Positions 35,827 to 45,558 are shown, counted from the first letter of the stretch. The stretch: 64,000 nucleotides of DNA from Rosenbergiella australiborealis (GCF_018494035.1 NZ_JABBFO010000010.1:35372-99371); one strand, 5' to 3'. A program made the numbers and translations. Notes: generated by a model from the sequence alone, not told the origin.

Positions 35827-36599
35827 GGATGATTCCTGATTGATAACATTAAGGTTTAAAGCATTATCATATCAAGTTCTCTGCAATTGTCAGAAAAAGA
35901 GATAGGTGTTAGAAAAATTTTAAAAACCTTTACCTCCCCCTCCTGGTTAGCGATGGATATGAACAAAACCACTACGTTTAAAGCATAAAAAAGTGCAATA
36001 CATTTTCATTAGAAAATACCCAGTTAATAACTATTAGGAGGCGTTATTTCCATCGTAAAAATATACTTTATTCGTGTGTAATATTTTTATAAAGCATTGT
36101 TCTGATAGGTATTTTTTTATAAAAATTTTATACATTAATAATGCCGTTTTGAACTAATACTTTACTGACATATCTAGACTGCTTCTCTATTGTTATAGCC
36201 ACCACCCCCTCAAAATTTTATTTAGCCTGATGGATATAAGGATTTTCTATCAATTAATAAAAAACATACTAAAAAGATAAAATTTCACGAAAAAACAGTT
36301 AAAGCCACACCATCCATAACCATTAACACATTGTTAATAAACAAAAAAATCCATTTTTTCATAGTGAAATTTTAATTAATAAATAATGTAAAAAAAATTA
36401 CACCTAGAAACATATAAGTATCCATATGCATATTTAAAAAATATTTTTATAAAAAAAGAAAACCAATAGGGAAAAGCATCTATTCTAAATAAAAAATAAC
36501 AGTATAAACGTTGAATTAAACATATAGCTTTATTGGAAGTTGCAAGCAGATGTTTATCTTAAGTCGACGATTTATATAAAAATACATAATGGAGCTCAT
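35827..36599. other. Long AT-rich region upstream of the trimeric autotransporter
   Basis: 773 bp without a recognisable gene. Strongly AT-rich with A/T runs; it separates crcB (minus) and the autotransporter (plus). The last bases carry the ribosome site GGAGC. The length and composition suggest a regulated, possibly H-NS-silenced promoter region (inference). Confidence 0.5.
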
Positions 36600-39341
36600 A
36601 TGAACAAAGTATACAATGTTGTTTGGAATGCTAGCTTGTCTGCTTGGTGTGTGACATCTGAGTTCGCGAAATCAAAGAAAGTTTTATTTAAGAAAGCATT
36701 AGCTTCCTCTGTACTCACCCTTATTTCATGTTCAGTTTTCGCGGATAGCCTTGAATTAGGCGGGGGAAGTGTCGACTCGACAGCAACAGACAGTATCGCG
36801 ATAGGTTCTAGTTCAAAGGTAGACGCGAATGCCGTTGATAGTGTGGCAATAGGAAATGGTGCAGAGGTAAAGCAGCTTAGAAGCATTGCAATCGGTATAG
36901 GTGCAGTATCAGATGGCTTGAATTCGACAGCTATAGGCGCTGGAGCTGAAACCAATGATAACGATAGTATCGCTCTTGGAACTAGGGCTATAGCCGATGA
37001 ATTTTCTACTGCTTTAGGGGAAGAGTCTAAAGCATTAGGAAAATGGTCCCTCTCCTCCGGATTTGAATCAGAATCGCTCAATACTTTTGACGCGGCTTAT
37101 GGATTTAAGGCAGTAGCTTCTGGCGGATCATCGTTAGCGATGGGATTTGGTGCAACGAGTTCCGGTGACTCATCTTCCGCCATTGGTAGTAGCGCTTCTG
37201 CAACCGGTTCCAGAGATATAGCTTACGGCGCTCAGTCGTCAGCATCTGGGGGTTTTGGTGCAGCAATTGGCTATGAAGCCAATAAAACGGCAAATAGGGC
37301 GTTTGCCATTGGTGATAACTCTTCAGCAACAGCGCTACAATCATTTTCTATCGGTAACTGGGCTGAGACGAGTGCAGAGAATGCGTTGGCAATTTCAACC
37401 TATGCTAAAGCAGATGCTGCCGATGCGATCAGCATAGGTGATAGTAGCGATGTGACATCAACAGCGACTAGCTCCGGTATTCTAGGTAACCAGAGTACCG
37501 TTAGCGCAGCGAATAGTTTTGCAATCGGCAACAATAATAGTATTGAAACAGCAGATACTTTTGCATTAGGCAATAATATCAGTTCAACCTTAGATAATTC
37601 GGTTTTTCTAGGGGACGCTTCTTCTTATGTCGATGCTGATTCAACGACTGGTGGGAATGGTAGTGTTGCAAGTACCACCATTACAAACAGTGAGAATAAT
37701 GCGACAACTTTCTCGAATTATGCTGGAAGCCAATCATCAGGGGTCGTTTCAGTAGGAAATAGCTCTTCGCAAAGAAGAATACAGAATGTTGCCGCCGGAT
37801 TAGTGAGTCAAGGTTCAACGGATGCCATCAATGGCAGCCAACTTTACTCTGTTGAGGATACCGTTGCAGAGGGCTACTCCTTTGCCGCCCCGTCCGGCGA
37901 TAGCTTTAACCTGCCTTTAGGGTCGACTTTTAATCTCTATGGCGCCACCACTGCCGCCTCGGGGGTCACCTTCGACAGCAGCTCAACGCCAGTGAGTGGG
38001 AGTTACTCGGCGAAAAACGTGCAGACCGTCACCGACGGTAAAGGCGGTATTCAAGTACAGTTGGCAGAAGATCCGGACTTCGATGCAATTACTGCGAATC
38101 AAGTAACCGTTGGCCCAGTGATCATATCGAATACAGGTATTGATATGGGAGGAGAGAAAATTACCCATCTTGCAGCAGGCACGGCAGATGATGATGCGGT
38201 TAATGTAAGTCAACTCAATAGCGTCAAGAATATCGCCTCCGCAGGGTGGAATATTGAAACGGATAGCGGTGAAAACGCGAAAAGTAATGTTAGCCCCACT
38301 AGCACGGTAACCATAACTGGTGATAAAGATATTTCGGTAACGAATAGTGGTAATAACGTTTCAGTTGCACTGAGTAATGACGTCACTATCGGCAGTAATA
38401 ATAACGCCATTGAAATAAACGGTAAGGACGGCACGATTACCGATGGTACCGGTGACAATCGAGTTGCTATCAATGGTAATACCGGGACTGTTCAAGCAGG
38501 GAAAATCACGATTAATGGTAGCACTGGTACAGAAGATGGTTTAACCAATACAACGTGGGATCCGAATAACTATGTTTCAGGCCAGGCCGCGACTGAAGAT
38601 CAATTGCATGCACTGAGCGAACAAAATAGTTCTGCTGTTGAAGCGGCAAAAACAGAGGTTGATGCCGGAGATAATATTCAAGTCACAAGTTCTAATGACG
38701 CAAAGGATGGCCACACTATTTACACTGTCGCCACCTCTAAAGACGTTAATTTTAATTCAGTGCATTCTAATTCTGTGAATGTAGGGAATGTCACGATTAA
38801 TGATCAAGGTATCAACGCAGGCAATCAAAAAATAACCAATGTTGCTGCCGGTGAAATTTCATCTTCTTCTCACGATGCGATTAATGGTGCGCAGCTCTAT
38901 AAAACGAATAGTAGTGTTGCAAACTACTTTGGTGGTGGTTCAAAAGTCGATGCCAACGGGAATATTACAGCCCCCACCTATAATGTTGCAGGGGGAAGTT
39001 ACAATAATGTTGGGGATGCCTTAGGCGCCGTCGATAATAAAGTCGATAACCTCGCTTATGACACGCAACAAGGGTTTGACCAAATGAATCATCATATTAA
39101 TAAAGTGGAACGGAGATTATCATCAGGTATCGCTGGGGTTGCCGCAATGGAACCTGCGCCTTACGTTGCCGGTAAATTTACTTACGCAATGGGTAGCTCT
39201 TATTACAATGATCAAGGTGCGTTAGGCATAACCTTTAGGAGAACGGCGGATGATGGACGCTGGTCTCTTACTGCAGGGGCTGCTGTCGGGACTGAAGGTC
39301 AACCTATTGTCAGAGTCGGTATTAGTGGTGTCATTAACTAA
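36600..39341 (+). CDS. YadA-type trimeric autotransporter adhesin
   Basis: 913-residue surface adhesin (type Vc secretion). The start at ATG 36600 gives the extended signal peptide region MNKVYNVVWNASLSAWCVTSE; a 20-codon upstream extension is rejected. About residues 50-390 are YadA-like head repeats (SIAIGxxAxxxxxxSxALG, AIGxxSxAxG). Neck motifs follow near residue 398 (VAAGLVSQGSTDAINGSQLY), 525 (LAAGTADDDAVNVSQLN) and 745 (VAAGEISSSSHDAINGAQLY), with stalk between. The last ~75 residues form the YadA anchor (RRLSSGIAGVAAME... VRVGISGVIN). Followed by an OmpA-domain lipoprotein and two IalB-like genes. Confidence 0.93.
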   Translation: MNKVYNVVWNASLSAWCVTSEFAKSKKVLFKKALASSVLTLISCSVFADSLELGGGSVDSTATDSIAIGSSSKVDANAVDSVAIGNGAEVKQLRSIAIGIGAVSDGLNSTAIGAGAETNDNDSIALGTRAIADEFSTALGEESKALGKWSLSSGFESESLNTFDAAYGFKAVASGGSSLAMGFGATSSGDSSSAIGSSASATGSRDIAYGAQSSASGGFGAAIGYEANKTANRAFAIGDNSSATALQSFSIGNWAETSAENALAISTYAKADAADAISIGDSSDVTSTATSSGILGNQSTVSAANSFAIGNNNSIETADTFALGNNISSTLDNSVFLGDASSYVDADSTTGGNGSVASTTITNSENNATTFSNYAGSQSSGVVSVGNSSSQRRIQNVAAGLVSQGSTDAINGSQLYSVEDTVAEGYSFAAPSGDSFNLPLGSTFNLYGATTAASGVTFDSSSTPVSGSYSAKNVQTVTDGKGGIQVQLAEDPDFDAITANQVTVGPVIISNTGIDMGGEKITHLAAGTADDDAVNVSQLNSVKNIASAGWNIETDSGENAKSNVSPTSTVTITGDKDISVTNSGNNVSVALSNDVTIGSNNNAIEINGKDGTITDGTGDNRVAINGNTGTVQAGKITINGSTGTEDGLTNTTWDPNNYVSGQAATEDQLHALSEQNSSAVEAAKTEVDAGDNIQVTSSNDAKDGHTIYTVATSKDVNFNSVHSNSVNVGNVTINDQGINAGNQKITNVAAGEISSSSHDAINGAQLYKTNSSVANYFGGGSKVDANGNITAPTYNVAGGSYNNVGDALGAVDNKVDNLAYDTQQGFDQMNHHINKVERRLSSGIAGVAAMEPAPYVAGKFTYAMGSSYYNDQGALGITFRRTADDGRWSLTAGAAVGTEGQPIVRVGISGVIN

Positions 39342-39378
39342 GCCATTATCACTACTCACTTACATTGGATGCATAATA

Positions 39379-40113
39379 ATGATGATTAATCGATTCAAAA
39401 ATTTACTACTTATCGCGATGACGACATTGGTGGGCTGTACAAGTTACGGTCCGGATGGCTTTCCAAAAATTGAGGATAGTTATTTATCTCAGGTCATTAA
39501 ATACGAACCTGAGCAAGTCGCTCATGTTACTGTTGGAACAAACAAAGATGCTGTACGTGTCGCGTTAGGTAACCCACAATTTAATGAGTTTATTTCAAAT
39601 AACTGGAATTATGTTTTAGATATCCATAACCTAAATACCAATAGCTATAACCGCTGTCAGTTAAAAATTACATTTAAGAACGATATTGCACAAAAACTCT
39701 CTTGGAAAGGGAAACAATGTCCCAATGATAGGGTGAATAATATTAAGACAGCGAGCGTTCTCTTCGGCTTTGCTAAATATAGGGCCACTGATATAGATCC
39801 AAGCAGTCAGCGACAACTTACTGCATTAGTGAACCAAATGAAATCATCATCAATAAATATTGAACACATTACACTGGTGGGTAATGCTGATACCGTTGGC
39901 CAAACATTGCCTAACTATACCCTAGGATTAGAAAGAGCAAAAACTGTCCAGCAACTATTGGCAACGCAGTTAGGTCTTGCACCCGGCCAATTTACACTAA
40001 AAAGTGACTCTGACTTAGATGCCGTTCAACAGCAATGTATTACACAAAGCGATGATAGTATGCCCTGTGCTCAGAACTTTAGACGTGTCGATATTTATAT
40101 CAAATCACAATAA
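39379..40113 (+). CDS. Lipoprotein with SmpA/BamE-like and OmpA domains
   Basis: 244 residues. Lipoprotein signal with lipobox LVGC (MMINRFKNLLLIAMTTLVGC). Residues ~45-115 look like a SmpA/OmlA (BamE-like) domain (VTVGTNKDAVRVALGNPQF...NNWNYVLD), then an OmpA-like peptidoglycan-binding domain (FGFAKYRATDIDPSSQRQL, VGNADTVGQTLPNYTLGLERAKTVQQLL, FRRVDIYI) with the Asp and Arg used to bind diaminopimelate. ATG 39379 or 39382. It follows the adhesin by 37 bp. It could tether the adhesin or outer membrane to murein. Confidence 0.8.
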   Translation: MMINRFKNLLLIAMTTLVGCTSYGPDGFPKIEDSYLSQVIKYEPEQVAHVTVGTNKDAVRVALGNPQFNEFISNNWNYVLDIHNLNTNSYNRCQLKITFKNDIAQKLSWKGKQCPNDRVNNIKTASVLFGFAKYRATDIDPSSQRQLTALVNQMKSSSINIEHITLVGNADTVGQTLPNYTLGLERAKTVQQLLATQLGLAPGQFTLKSDSDLDAVQQQCITQSDDSMPCAQNFRRVDIYIKSQ

Positions 40114-40200
40114 AAATAGAAGCCTAGATTGATCTATTAAGGATCGATTTAGGTTTTCGCTTTGATAAGTGATAAAGGGTATTTAATTTTAGGAAATAGC

Positions 40201-40698
40201 ATGAAGAAAATTATTTTTTTTATTATATTTGCCGCGATGACTAGCCAAATGGCTCTTGCTACACCAAAAACAAAACATAGCTCATTTCCTATTAAAGCGA
40301 CGGCTGGGCAATGGACCCTTCAGTGTACAGGCCAATCCTTTGATAAATGTATACTCTATTCTCAAATTTTTGATGGAAATAACACTAGAAGCCTGTTAGT
40401 AAATTTTAAGCTGCAATCTAGAAATAGCGCTACGCTCTATATAGGTACACCTCTGGATGTCAGTTTAATCGATAACTTATCACTCAGTTTAGCCGATAAT
40501 TCTCCTTTTAATGTCCCCTTTGTTGCCTGTTACAAAACAGGTTGTATGTCACAAGCTAACGTCGACAACTTAAGTAGTATCTCTTCCAATAAAATAATGA
40601 ATATCTCTTATTTTTCATCAACGCCTCATGAAATAAAAAGATTTTCAATCAGCCTACTTGGCATTGAGCAATTATTAAGCATCCTACCAAAGAAATAG
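40201..40698 (+). CDS. IalB-family exported protein
   Basis: 165 residues. Signal peptide MKKIIFFIIFAAMTSQMALA, then an invasion-associated locus B-type beta domain: GQWTLQCT, KCILYSQIFDG, LLVNFKL, LYIGTPLDVSLIDNLSLSLAD, FVACYKTGCMSQANVD with two conserved Cys pairs. ATG 40201 preferred over an upstream frame extension. IalB proteins occur widely as periplasmic proteins of unclear role. Partner of the next gene. Confidence 0.75.
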   Translation: MKKIIFFIIFAAMTSQMALATPKTKHSSFPIKATAGQWTLQCTGQSFDKCILYSQIFDGNNTRSLLVNFKLQSRNSATLYIGTPLDVSLIDNLSLSLADNSPFNVPFVACYKTGCMSQANVDNLSSISSNKIMNISYFSSTPHEIKRFSISLLGIEQLLSILPKK

Positions 40699-40706
40699 GG
40701 GATATC

Positions 40707-41318
40707 GTGAAAAATAAAAATACCCTGCTATTTTCATTAGCGGCCATAGTTATCGTAATCGTGGGTGCATACCTGCTGGTGAAAAAGAATATCATTCATA
40801 TTAATTTCCCGGAAACGACAGTAAAACACGTTAGGGGTAGTAACGTTATCAGTGGCTCACTGGATCGGGAAAAACTCCCATTACATGTAAATCAGGTTGA
40901 TGAAATTTATCAAAATTGGAAAGTTGAATGTATTATTAATAGCCAATCAGCTTGTACCTTATCATCGGTTAAAAGTGATGATGCCGTTCATTTAGCCTTT
41001 AACGTTAATGATAAACAGCAATTAATCGCTGAAGCATTCGCCCCCTTAGGGGTAGATCTCAGGAAAGGGATCCGTTTCGCGATGAGCATAAAAGGTGAAC
41101 AAGCGAGCCAACACTCTACATATTTGAATTGTAATACCCAAGGTTGCCGGTTTAAATTAATTATCCCTATAAGTATCATTGACCAGTTTAAAGCGGCTGA
41201 TCATATTGGGATAACCTATTATTTTCCTGAGAATCCTCAGCCAACAGAGACAGACGTGTCCCTTTCCGAATTCAATGATGCACTGTCTCGGCTGTTATCG
41301 CTCTACCAACATCAATAA
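40707..41318 (+). CDS. Membrane-anchored IalB-family protein
   Basis: 203 residues starting at GTG 40707 behind AGGGGA. One N-terminal membrane anchor (LLFSLAAIVIVIVGAYLLV), a ~45-residue linker, then an IalB-like domain (NWKVECIINSQSACTLSS, EAFAPLGVDLRKGIRFAMS, YLNCNTQGCRFKLIIP) with the same Cys pattern as the preceding gene. The anchor probably keeps it in the inner membrane with the domain in the periplasm. Eight bases after its neighbour, so co-transcribed with it; together they may assist adhesin assembly (inference). Confidence 0.72.
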   Translation: MKNKNTLLFSLAAIVIVIVGAYLLVKKNIIHINFPETTVKHVRGSNVISGSLDREKLPLHVNQVDEIYQNWKVECIINSQSACTLSSVKSDDAVHLAFNVNDKQQLIAEAFAPLGVDLRKGIRFAMSIKGEQASQHSTYLNCNTQGCRFKLIIPISIIDQFKAADHIGITYYFPENPQPTETDVSLSEFNDALSRLLSLYQHQ

Positions 41319-41356
41319 ATCTTCTCAGTGAGATCAGTGCTGTTTTTGTTACTGAT

Positions 41357-42292
41357 TTGAGTTTGATGCTACATCGGGGTGACCGTGTGAGTCACGTTGC
41401 CAGAACGCTCTGCTGTGCCCGTTCTTCCGTTGGACGTTGGATTAACGGGTTCACGCTGTCAGGTGTTGAAGGGCTGAAGTCTTTACCCGCCGGGGGTGCC
41501 CGTCGCTGGCCATTTGAGCATATCTGCACACTATTACGTGAACTAATCAGACATGCTCCTGGTGATTTTGGCTACCAGCGTTCCCGCTGGAGCACAGAAC
41601 TTCTGGCGATAAAAATTAATGAGATAACCGGATATAAACTTCATCCTGGAACAATCCGCCGCTGGCTACCTTTAGCGGGTCTGGTATGGCGAAGAGCCGC
41701 GCCAACTCTGCGTATCCGTGACCCGCATAAAGATGAAAAGATGGCCGCCATCCATAAAGCATTGGACGAATGTAGCGCAGAACATCCGGTATTTTATGAA
41801 GATGAGGTGGATATCCATCTCAATCCTAAAATCGGCGCGAACGGGCAACTCCGCGGACAACAAAAACGTGTGATAACACCGGGACAGAATGAAAAATATT
41901 ATCTGGCAGGCGCGCTGCACAGCGGAACGGGAAAAGTCAGCTATGTAGGCGGGAGCAGTAAATGTTCGCTGTTGTTCATCAGTCTGCTAAAACACCTTAA
42001 AGCGACGTACCGGCGGGCAAAAACAATAACGCTGATCGTGGATAACTACATAATCCACAAAAGCCGAGAAACGCAGCGCTGGTTGCATGAAAATCCGAAG
42101 TTCAGGGTGATTTACCAACCGGTTTACTTACCATAGGTGAATCATGTTGAACGGTTATGGCAGGCACTTCATGACACGATAACGCGTAATCATCAGTACC
42201 GTTCAATGTGGCAACTGTTGAAGAAAGTTCGTCATTTTATGGAAACTGTCAGCCCGTTTCCCGGTGGGAAACATGGACTGGTAAAAATGTAG
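41357..42292 (+). pseudogene. IS630-family transposase remnant (5'-truncated, internal amber)
   Basis: Reads as an IS630-type DDE transposase from LMLHRGDRVSHVARTLCCARSSVGRWI onwards; about 36 N-terminal residues of the usual ~343 are missing, replaced by the flanking IalB gene end. First catalytic Asp in FYEDEVDIHLNPKIG, second in LIVDNYIIHKS; the third (Glu in HVERLW) lies after an in-frame TAG at 42134-42136, where Trp is expected (P-W-V-N-H). The frame then continues to its natural stop TAG at 42290. Terminal repeats were not identified. The ~270 bp after it hold only a terminator and no gene. Confidence 0.85.
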
Positions 42293-42462
42293 CGGTATTA
42301 GGCGCAGCTATTTAGGGAACACATTGAGATCCCTAATTATCTGGATCGCCAGTTTTTATTGATTACTACAGCTATGGCATAAATGCCGAAGTTACCGATA
42401 AGATGAGAGATCGCCTTTCCGAAAGTAGTGAAGCAAATACCTCGTAAGTATCCAAAAGCACA

Positions 42463-42493
42463 TAAAAAAGCCAGTCAGTGACTTAACTGACTG
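42463..42493 (-). terminator. Terminator of the pirin-isochorismatase operon
   Basis: On the minus strand CAGTCAGT (42493-42486) and ACTGACTG (42479-42472) form an 8-bp stem, followed by GC and a T6 run, about 70 bp after the isochorismatase stop. Confidence 0.8.
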
Positions 42494-42565
42494 ACATTAC
42501 TTCATTAGGCGTTATTTCTGATGGTAAATATATATCTTTCCGGCCCTATGATGATCTGAATAAGA

Positions 42566-43234
42566 TTATCGATAATTTTCCAAGTTCGTTTCCGGCCCAT
42601 CTTTCACAACAGCCTGTGCTTTACCGAAGCTTTCTATTAAGCATTTGTATTCATGGCAAACATGCTCTGAAAGAATTTCAGCAAATTGCGATCCTTCTGA
42701 GCGGTTCCATGTACGCATTAATTCTGCAACAATCGCAAAGGTATCGGTAGGCACTGCACCCGCTTGCGCGACACGTGCAATGGTAATATCTGTTGCCATT
42801 TTTGACCAGTTGCCGGACGCATCAACGACACAATAAACATTGTAGCCTTCTTTGACCGCACTGACTGCTGGAAATGCCATACAAACACTGGTTAATGTAC
42901 CGGCGATAATCAGTGTTTTTCTACCCGTTTTTTTAACTTCATCAACGAATAAAGGATTATCCCAAGTATTAATCTGCCCTGTACGCGGGACATAAACCGC
43001 ATGAGGCGCATATTTATGGACTTCTGGGATGAGTGGACCGTTTGGACCATCTGGAACAGAAGCTGTAGTGATTACTGGAATATTAAGTAGTGAGGCGACT
43101 TTTGATATCGCCGTCACATAATGGCGTAAGTCGTTTACCGGGACATCTCTGACGGTATTGAATAAACCGCTTTGATGGTCAATCAATAAAATAACGGCAT
43201 CATCCGGATCGATCATTCCATTTGTTGAACTCAT
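42566..43234 (-). CDS. Isochorismatase-family hydrolase (YcaC-like)
   Basis: 222-residue cysteine hydrolase. Catalytic Asp in [12 protein letters not shown], a Lys-less but typical [17 protein letters not shown] segment, and nucleophile Cys in [22 protein letters not shown], followed by [32 protein letters not shown]. The pattern is YcaC-like (octameric hydrolases of unknown substrate). Twelve bp after the pirin gene, so one operon. Confidence 0.85.
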   Translation of the reverse strand: MSSTNGMIDPDDAVILLIDHQSGLFNTVRDVPVNDLRHYVTAISKVASLLNIPVITTASVPDGPNGPLIPEVHKYAPHAVYVPRTGQINTWDNPLFVDEVKKTGRKTLIIAGTLTSVCMAFPAVSAVKEGYNVYCVVDASGNWSKMATDITIARVAQAGAVPTDTFAIVAELMRTWNRSEGSQFAEILSEHVCHEYKCLIESFGKAQAVVKDGPETNLENYR

Positions 43235-43246
43235 AATTACCTCATC

Positions 43247-44122
43247 TTAATTGATAGTTCGTTCTATTTTTCCAAAACGTCCGCTTTGAAAATCTGTTAC
43301 CGCCTGCATAATTTCTTGCCGGCTGTTCATCACGAAGGGGCCTTGGCCAACAATGGGTTCATTGATTGGCTCCCCACTTAATAAAAGGAATTTTGTATCT
43401 TTTTCCGCAGTAATCACCAATTTAGTGTCAGATCTTTCCATTACTACTAATTCAGCGGAAATCACATTATGTGCTTCGCTTACCTTCAAAGATCCTTCTA
43501 AGACAAACAGTGCGCTGGTATGCCCTTCAGGAAGCTCAAAGACTATCTTCGCATTTGCCTTGGCTCGAATATCCCAGACGTTCATCGGAGTAAACGTCTT
43601 AGCCGGACCACGTAAGGCGTTATATTCTCCTGCTATTAAACGTAATGTCCCGACATCATTGGGTAAGGAAACTTCAGGAATATCGTTATTTAAGATGCCT
43701 TGATAGCCTGGGTGACTCATCTTATCCTTAGCCGGAAGGTTGACCCACAGTTGAACCATTTCAAAATCCCCCCCCGTAGCTGCAAATTCAGGGCTATGAA
43801 ACTCTTCATGCAAAACGCCGGATGCGGCAGTCATCCACTGCACATCACCCGGACCAATACTGCCACCGCCACCTGAAGAATCCTGATGAGAAACGCCACC
43901 TTTATAAACAATAGTGACAGTTTCAAAACCACGATGTGGATGCTGACCAACGCCCAATTTTTTATTGGTGGCTGGGAAATTAGTCGGTCCGGCATAATCC
44001 ATGAGTAAAAAAGGCGACATTTCTTCAGCTATATCGTTATAGGAAAAAATATTTCTGACTGGAAAGCCATCACCTACCCAGTGCTTACCATTACTACGTT
44101 TAATGAAAGCGACCTTTTTCAT
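43247..44122 (-). CDS. Pirin family protein
   Basis: 291-residue bicupin. Start at ATG 44122 behind TTTGAGGAG; a TTG five codons upstream is not needed. Pirin N-terminal metal-site motifs GVGQHPHRGFETVTIVYKGGVSHQDSSGGGG and DVQWMTAASGVLHEEFH give the usual His/His/His/Glu ligands; QLWVNLPAKDKM and the C-terminal cupin follow. Family members include quercetin dioxygenases and regulatory proteins. Divergent from the LysR gene and upstream of the isochorismatase. Confidence 0.9.
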   Translation of the reverse strand: MKKVAFIKRSNGKHWVGDGFPVRNIFSYNDIAEEMSPFLLMDYAGPTNFPATNKKLGVGQHPHRGFETVTIVYKGGVSHQDSSGGGGSIGPGDVQWMTAASGVLHEEFHSPEFAATGGDFEMVQLWVNLPAKDKMSHPGYQGILNNDIPEVSLPNDVGTLRLIAGEYNALRGPAKTFTPMNVWDIRAKANAKIVFELPEGHTSALFVLEGSLKVSEAHNVISAELVVMERSDTKLVITAEKDTKFLLLSGEPINEPIVGQGPFVMNSRQEIMQAVTDFQSGRFGKIERTIN

Positions 44123-44142
44123 GTCATTTCTCCTCAAAAAAT

Positions 44143-44163
44143 AATGGTGATAATCTAACCATT
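44143..44163. promoter_or_regulatory. Candidate LysR-type operator between pirin and lysR
   Basis: AATGGT-N9-ACCATT is an inverted repeat that contains the T-N11-A core of LysR-type sites. It lies in the 97-bp divergent gap between pirin and the regulator. Confidence 0.5.
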
Positions 44164-44219
44164 AATTTATTTTTAGAGTAGTATGTAAAAATTGAAATAA
44201 CTTTCCATTGGATTGGATA

Positions 44220-45128
44220 ATGGACTTTAATCAAATTGCCGTTTTCGTGAAGGTCGTGCAGGCGGGTAGCTTTAGTGCTGCGGCTCGGTTACTGAATATC
44301 CCGGTATCAACAGTGAGTAATCGCGTTGCTATGCTGGAAAAAAGGCTGGGGATGACTTTGTTGCAGAGAACTACTCGGCAGTTACATCTGACGGATGCAG
44401 GTAAGCAGTATTATACGCATGCTGCCGAAGGGTTAGCTCACATTTTCGATGCAGAATCTTCCATTTTTGAAGCGATTGGTGAACCTTGTGGTGTACTAAG
44501 AATTTCAGCACCTTTTGATATTGGTAATCCGCTGCTCTCAGCGATTATCGATGAAATGAATAAACGCTGGCCTGAGGTTAAATTAGAGTTTGTACTGATA
44601 AAAAGATATATGGACCTTATCGCAGAAGGTATTGACGTCGCAATTCGTACTGGTGATCTAGATGATTCAACGTTAATTGCAAAACGAGCAGGTTATGCGG
44701 AATGGCAAATTTTTGCGAGCCAGGAGTATGTGACTACACACCCGGAAATTACTACACCTCAAGATATTCGGCATCACTGCTGTCTGCAATTCACTCCAAT
44801 GGGTAGAGATGCCTGGACATTACATAATGCCGATACAAGCCTGACTATTCTGATTGATAAATCTATCGTTGCCGATGATATCAGCCTGATTAAAACCATG
44901 ACGATGGCGGGAAAAGGCATCGCTTTACTCCCCGACTATCAATGCAACATGGCCTACGATAGAGGAGGTTTAGTCCGCCTTCTTCCAGACTGGTATGCCA
45001 AAAAAGATCCCATTCATCTTATCTATCCAAGACACCGATACATGTCACCAAAACTTAGGGCTTTTATAGATATAGCCCATGAAATATTGAAAGTAACGCT
45101 TGAGCAGGGGACGACCCCAACTAATTGA
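44220..45128 (+). CDS. LysR-family transcriptional regulator
   Basis: 302 residues from ATG 44220. N-terminal winged helix FNQIAVFVKVVQAGSFSAAARLLNIPVSTVSNRVAMLEKRLGMTLLQRTTRQLHLTDAG with the recognition helix in STVSNRV, then a periplasmic-binding-protein-like effector domain (GVLRISAPFDIGNPLL, GIDVAIRTGDLDDSTLIAKR, GKGIALLPDYQC). Divergent from pirin-isochorismatase across an operator-like dyad, the classic LysR arrangement, so it probably controls that pair. Confidence 0.92.
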   Translation: MDFNQIAVFVKVVQAGSFSAAARLLNIPVSTVSNRVAMLEKRLGMTLLQRTTRQLHLTDAGKQYYTHAAEGLAHIFDAESSIFEAIGEPCGVLRISAPFDIGNPLLSAIIDEMNKRWPEVKLEFVLIKRYMDLIAEGIDVAIRTGDLDDSTLIAKRAGYAEWQIFASQEYVTTHPEITTPQDIRHHCCLQFTPMGRDAWTLHNADTSLTILIDKSIVADDISLIKTMTMAGKGIALLPDYQCNMAYDRGGLVRLLPDWYAKKDPIHLIYPRHRYMSPKLRAFIDIAHEILKVTLEQGTTPTN

Positions 45129-45503
45129 CGATGTTTGAAGTCTTACAAGGTCCAACGATTTTATCGTGTATCTACAGATAATAATATTAAATACATTATG
45201 GAATGCCGATACGCGATCAAAGCACTCACGAACCTTATCACGTCATAGCCCAGTCAATGACAACCATCGCACTTAAGTGGCTGCAACAGAATTATTGTCT
45301 TCCCCTGCACTGTGAAATATCCGACAAATAGCATCTTTTGAAAAATAACGCTTATGGGGATTATTAACGCGTAATAAGGCCATTCGATTTCGCAAAAATA
45401 AATAGTTGCAGCAAAAAGCCCCCAAAATGAGGCAAACGACTTGCAGAAAGCTAAGTAACCTTCTTGATGCATTAATTATGGCGATCATACCCCAGAAACG
45501 ACA

Positions 45504-45532
45504 AAGCCCCGCATTTCTGCGAGGCCTTTTAA
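45504..45532 (+). terminator. Terminator-like hairpin
   Basis: AAAGCCCCGCA and TGCGAGGCCTTTT form an imperfect GC-rich stem around TTTC, with T-rich ends. Confidence 0.55.
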
Positions 45533-45536
45533 ATAG

Positions 45537-45558
45537 TGGTGCCCGAACTCGGAATCGA
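45537..45558 (-). other. tRNA-Phe 3'-end fragment, candidate att site of an integrated element
   Basis: Read on the minus strand this is a T-stem/acceptor end including CCA: TCGATTCCGAGTTCGGGCACCA, matching the 3' end of E. coli tRNA-Phe as recalled at 21 of 22 bases. No cloverleaf continues upstream, so it is not a tRNA gene. Such 3'-end copies are left where integrases insert into tRNA genes. Confidence 0.6.

Noticed and set aside
35827-35950. Fluoride riboswitch upstream of crcB
   Set aside because: No recognisable crcB-motif core was seen on the minus strand.
36540-36599. 20-codon extension of the trimeric autotransporter
   Set aside because: The extended signal peptide region starts at MNKVYNVVWN (36600) with a ribosome site just before it.
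41357-42136. IS630 transposase as an intact gene
   Set aside because: N-terminus is missing and the frame continues past the TAG with the conserved HVERLW catalytic segment, so it is a broken copy.
45254-45488. Two overlapping ~70-codon minus-strand ORFs
   Set aside because: No ribosome site, no family features, and mutually overlapping frames; treated as non-coding.
45537-45558. A tRNA-Phe gene
   Set aside because: Only the last 22 bases of a tRNA are present; no anticodon or D-arm sequence follows.
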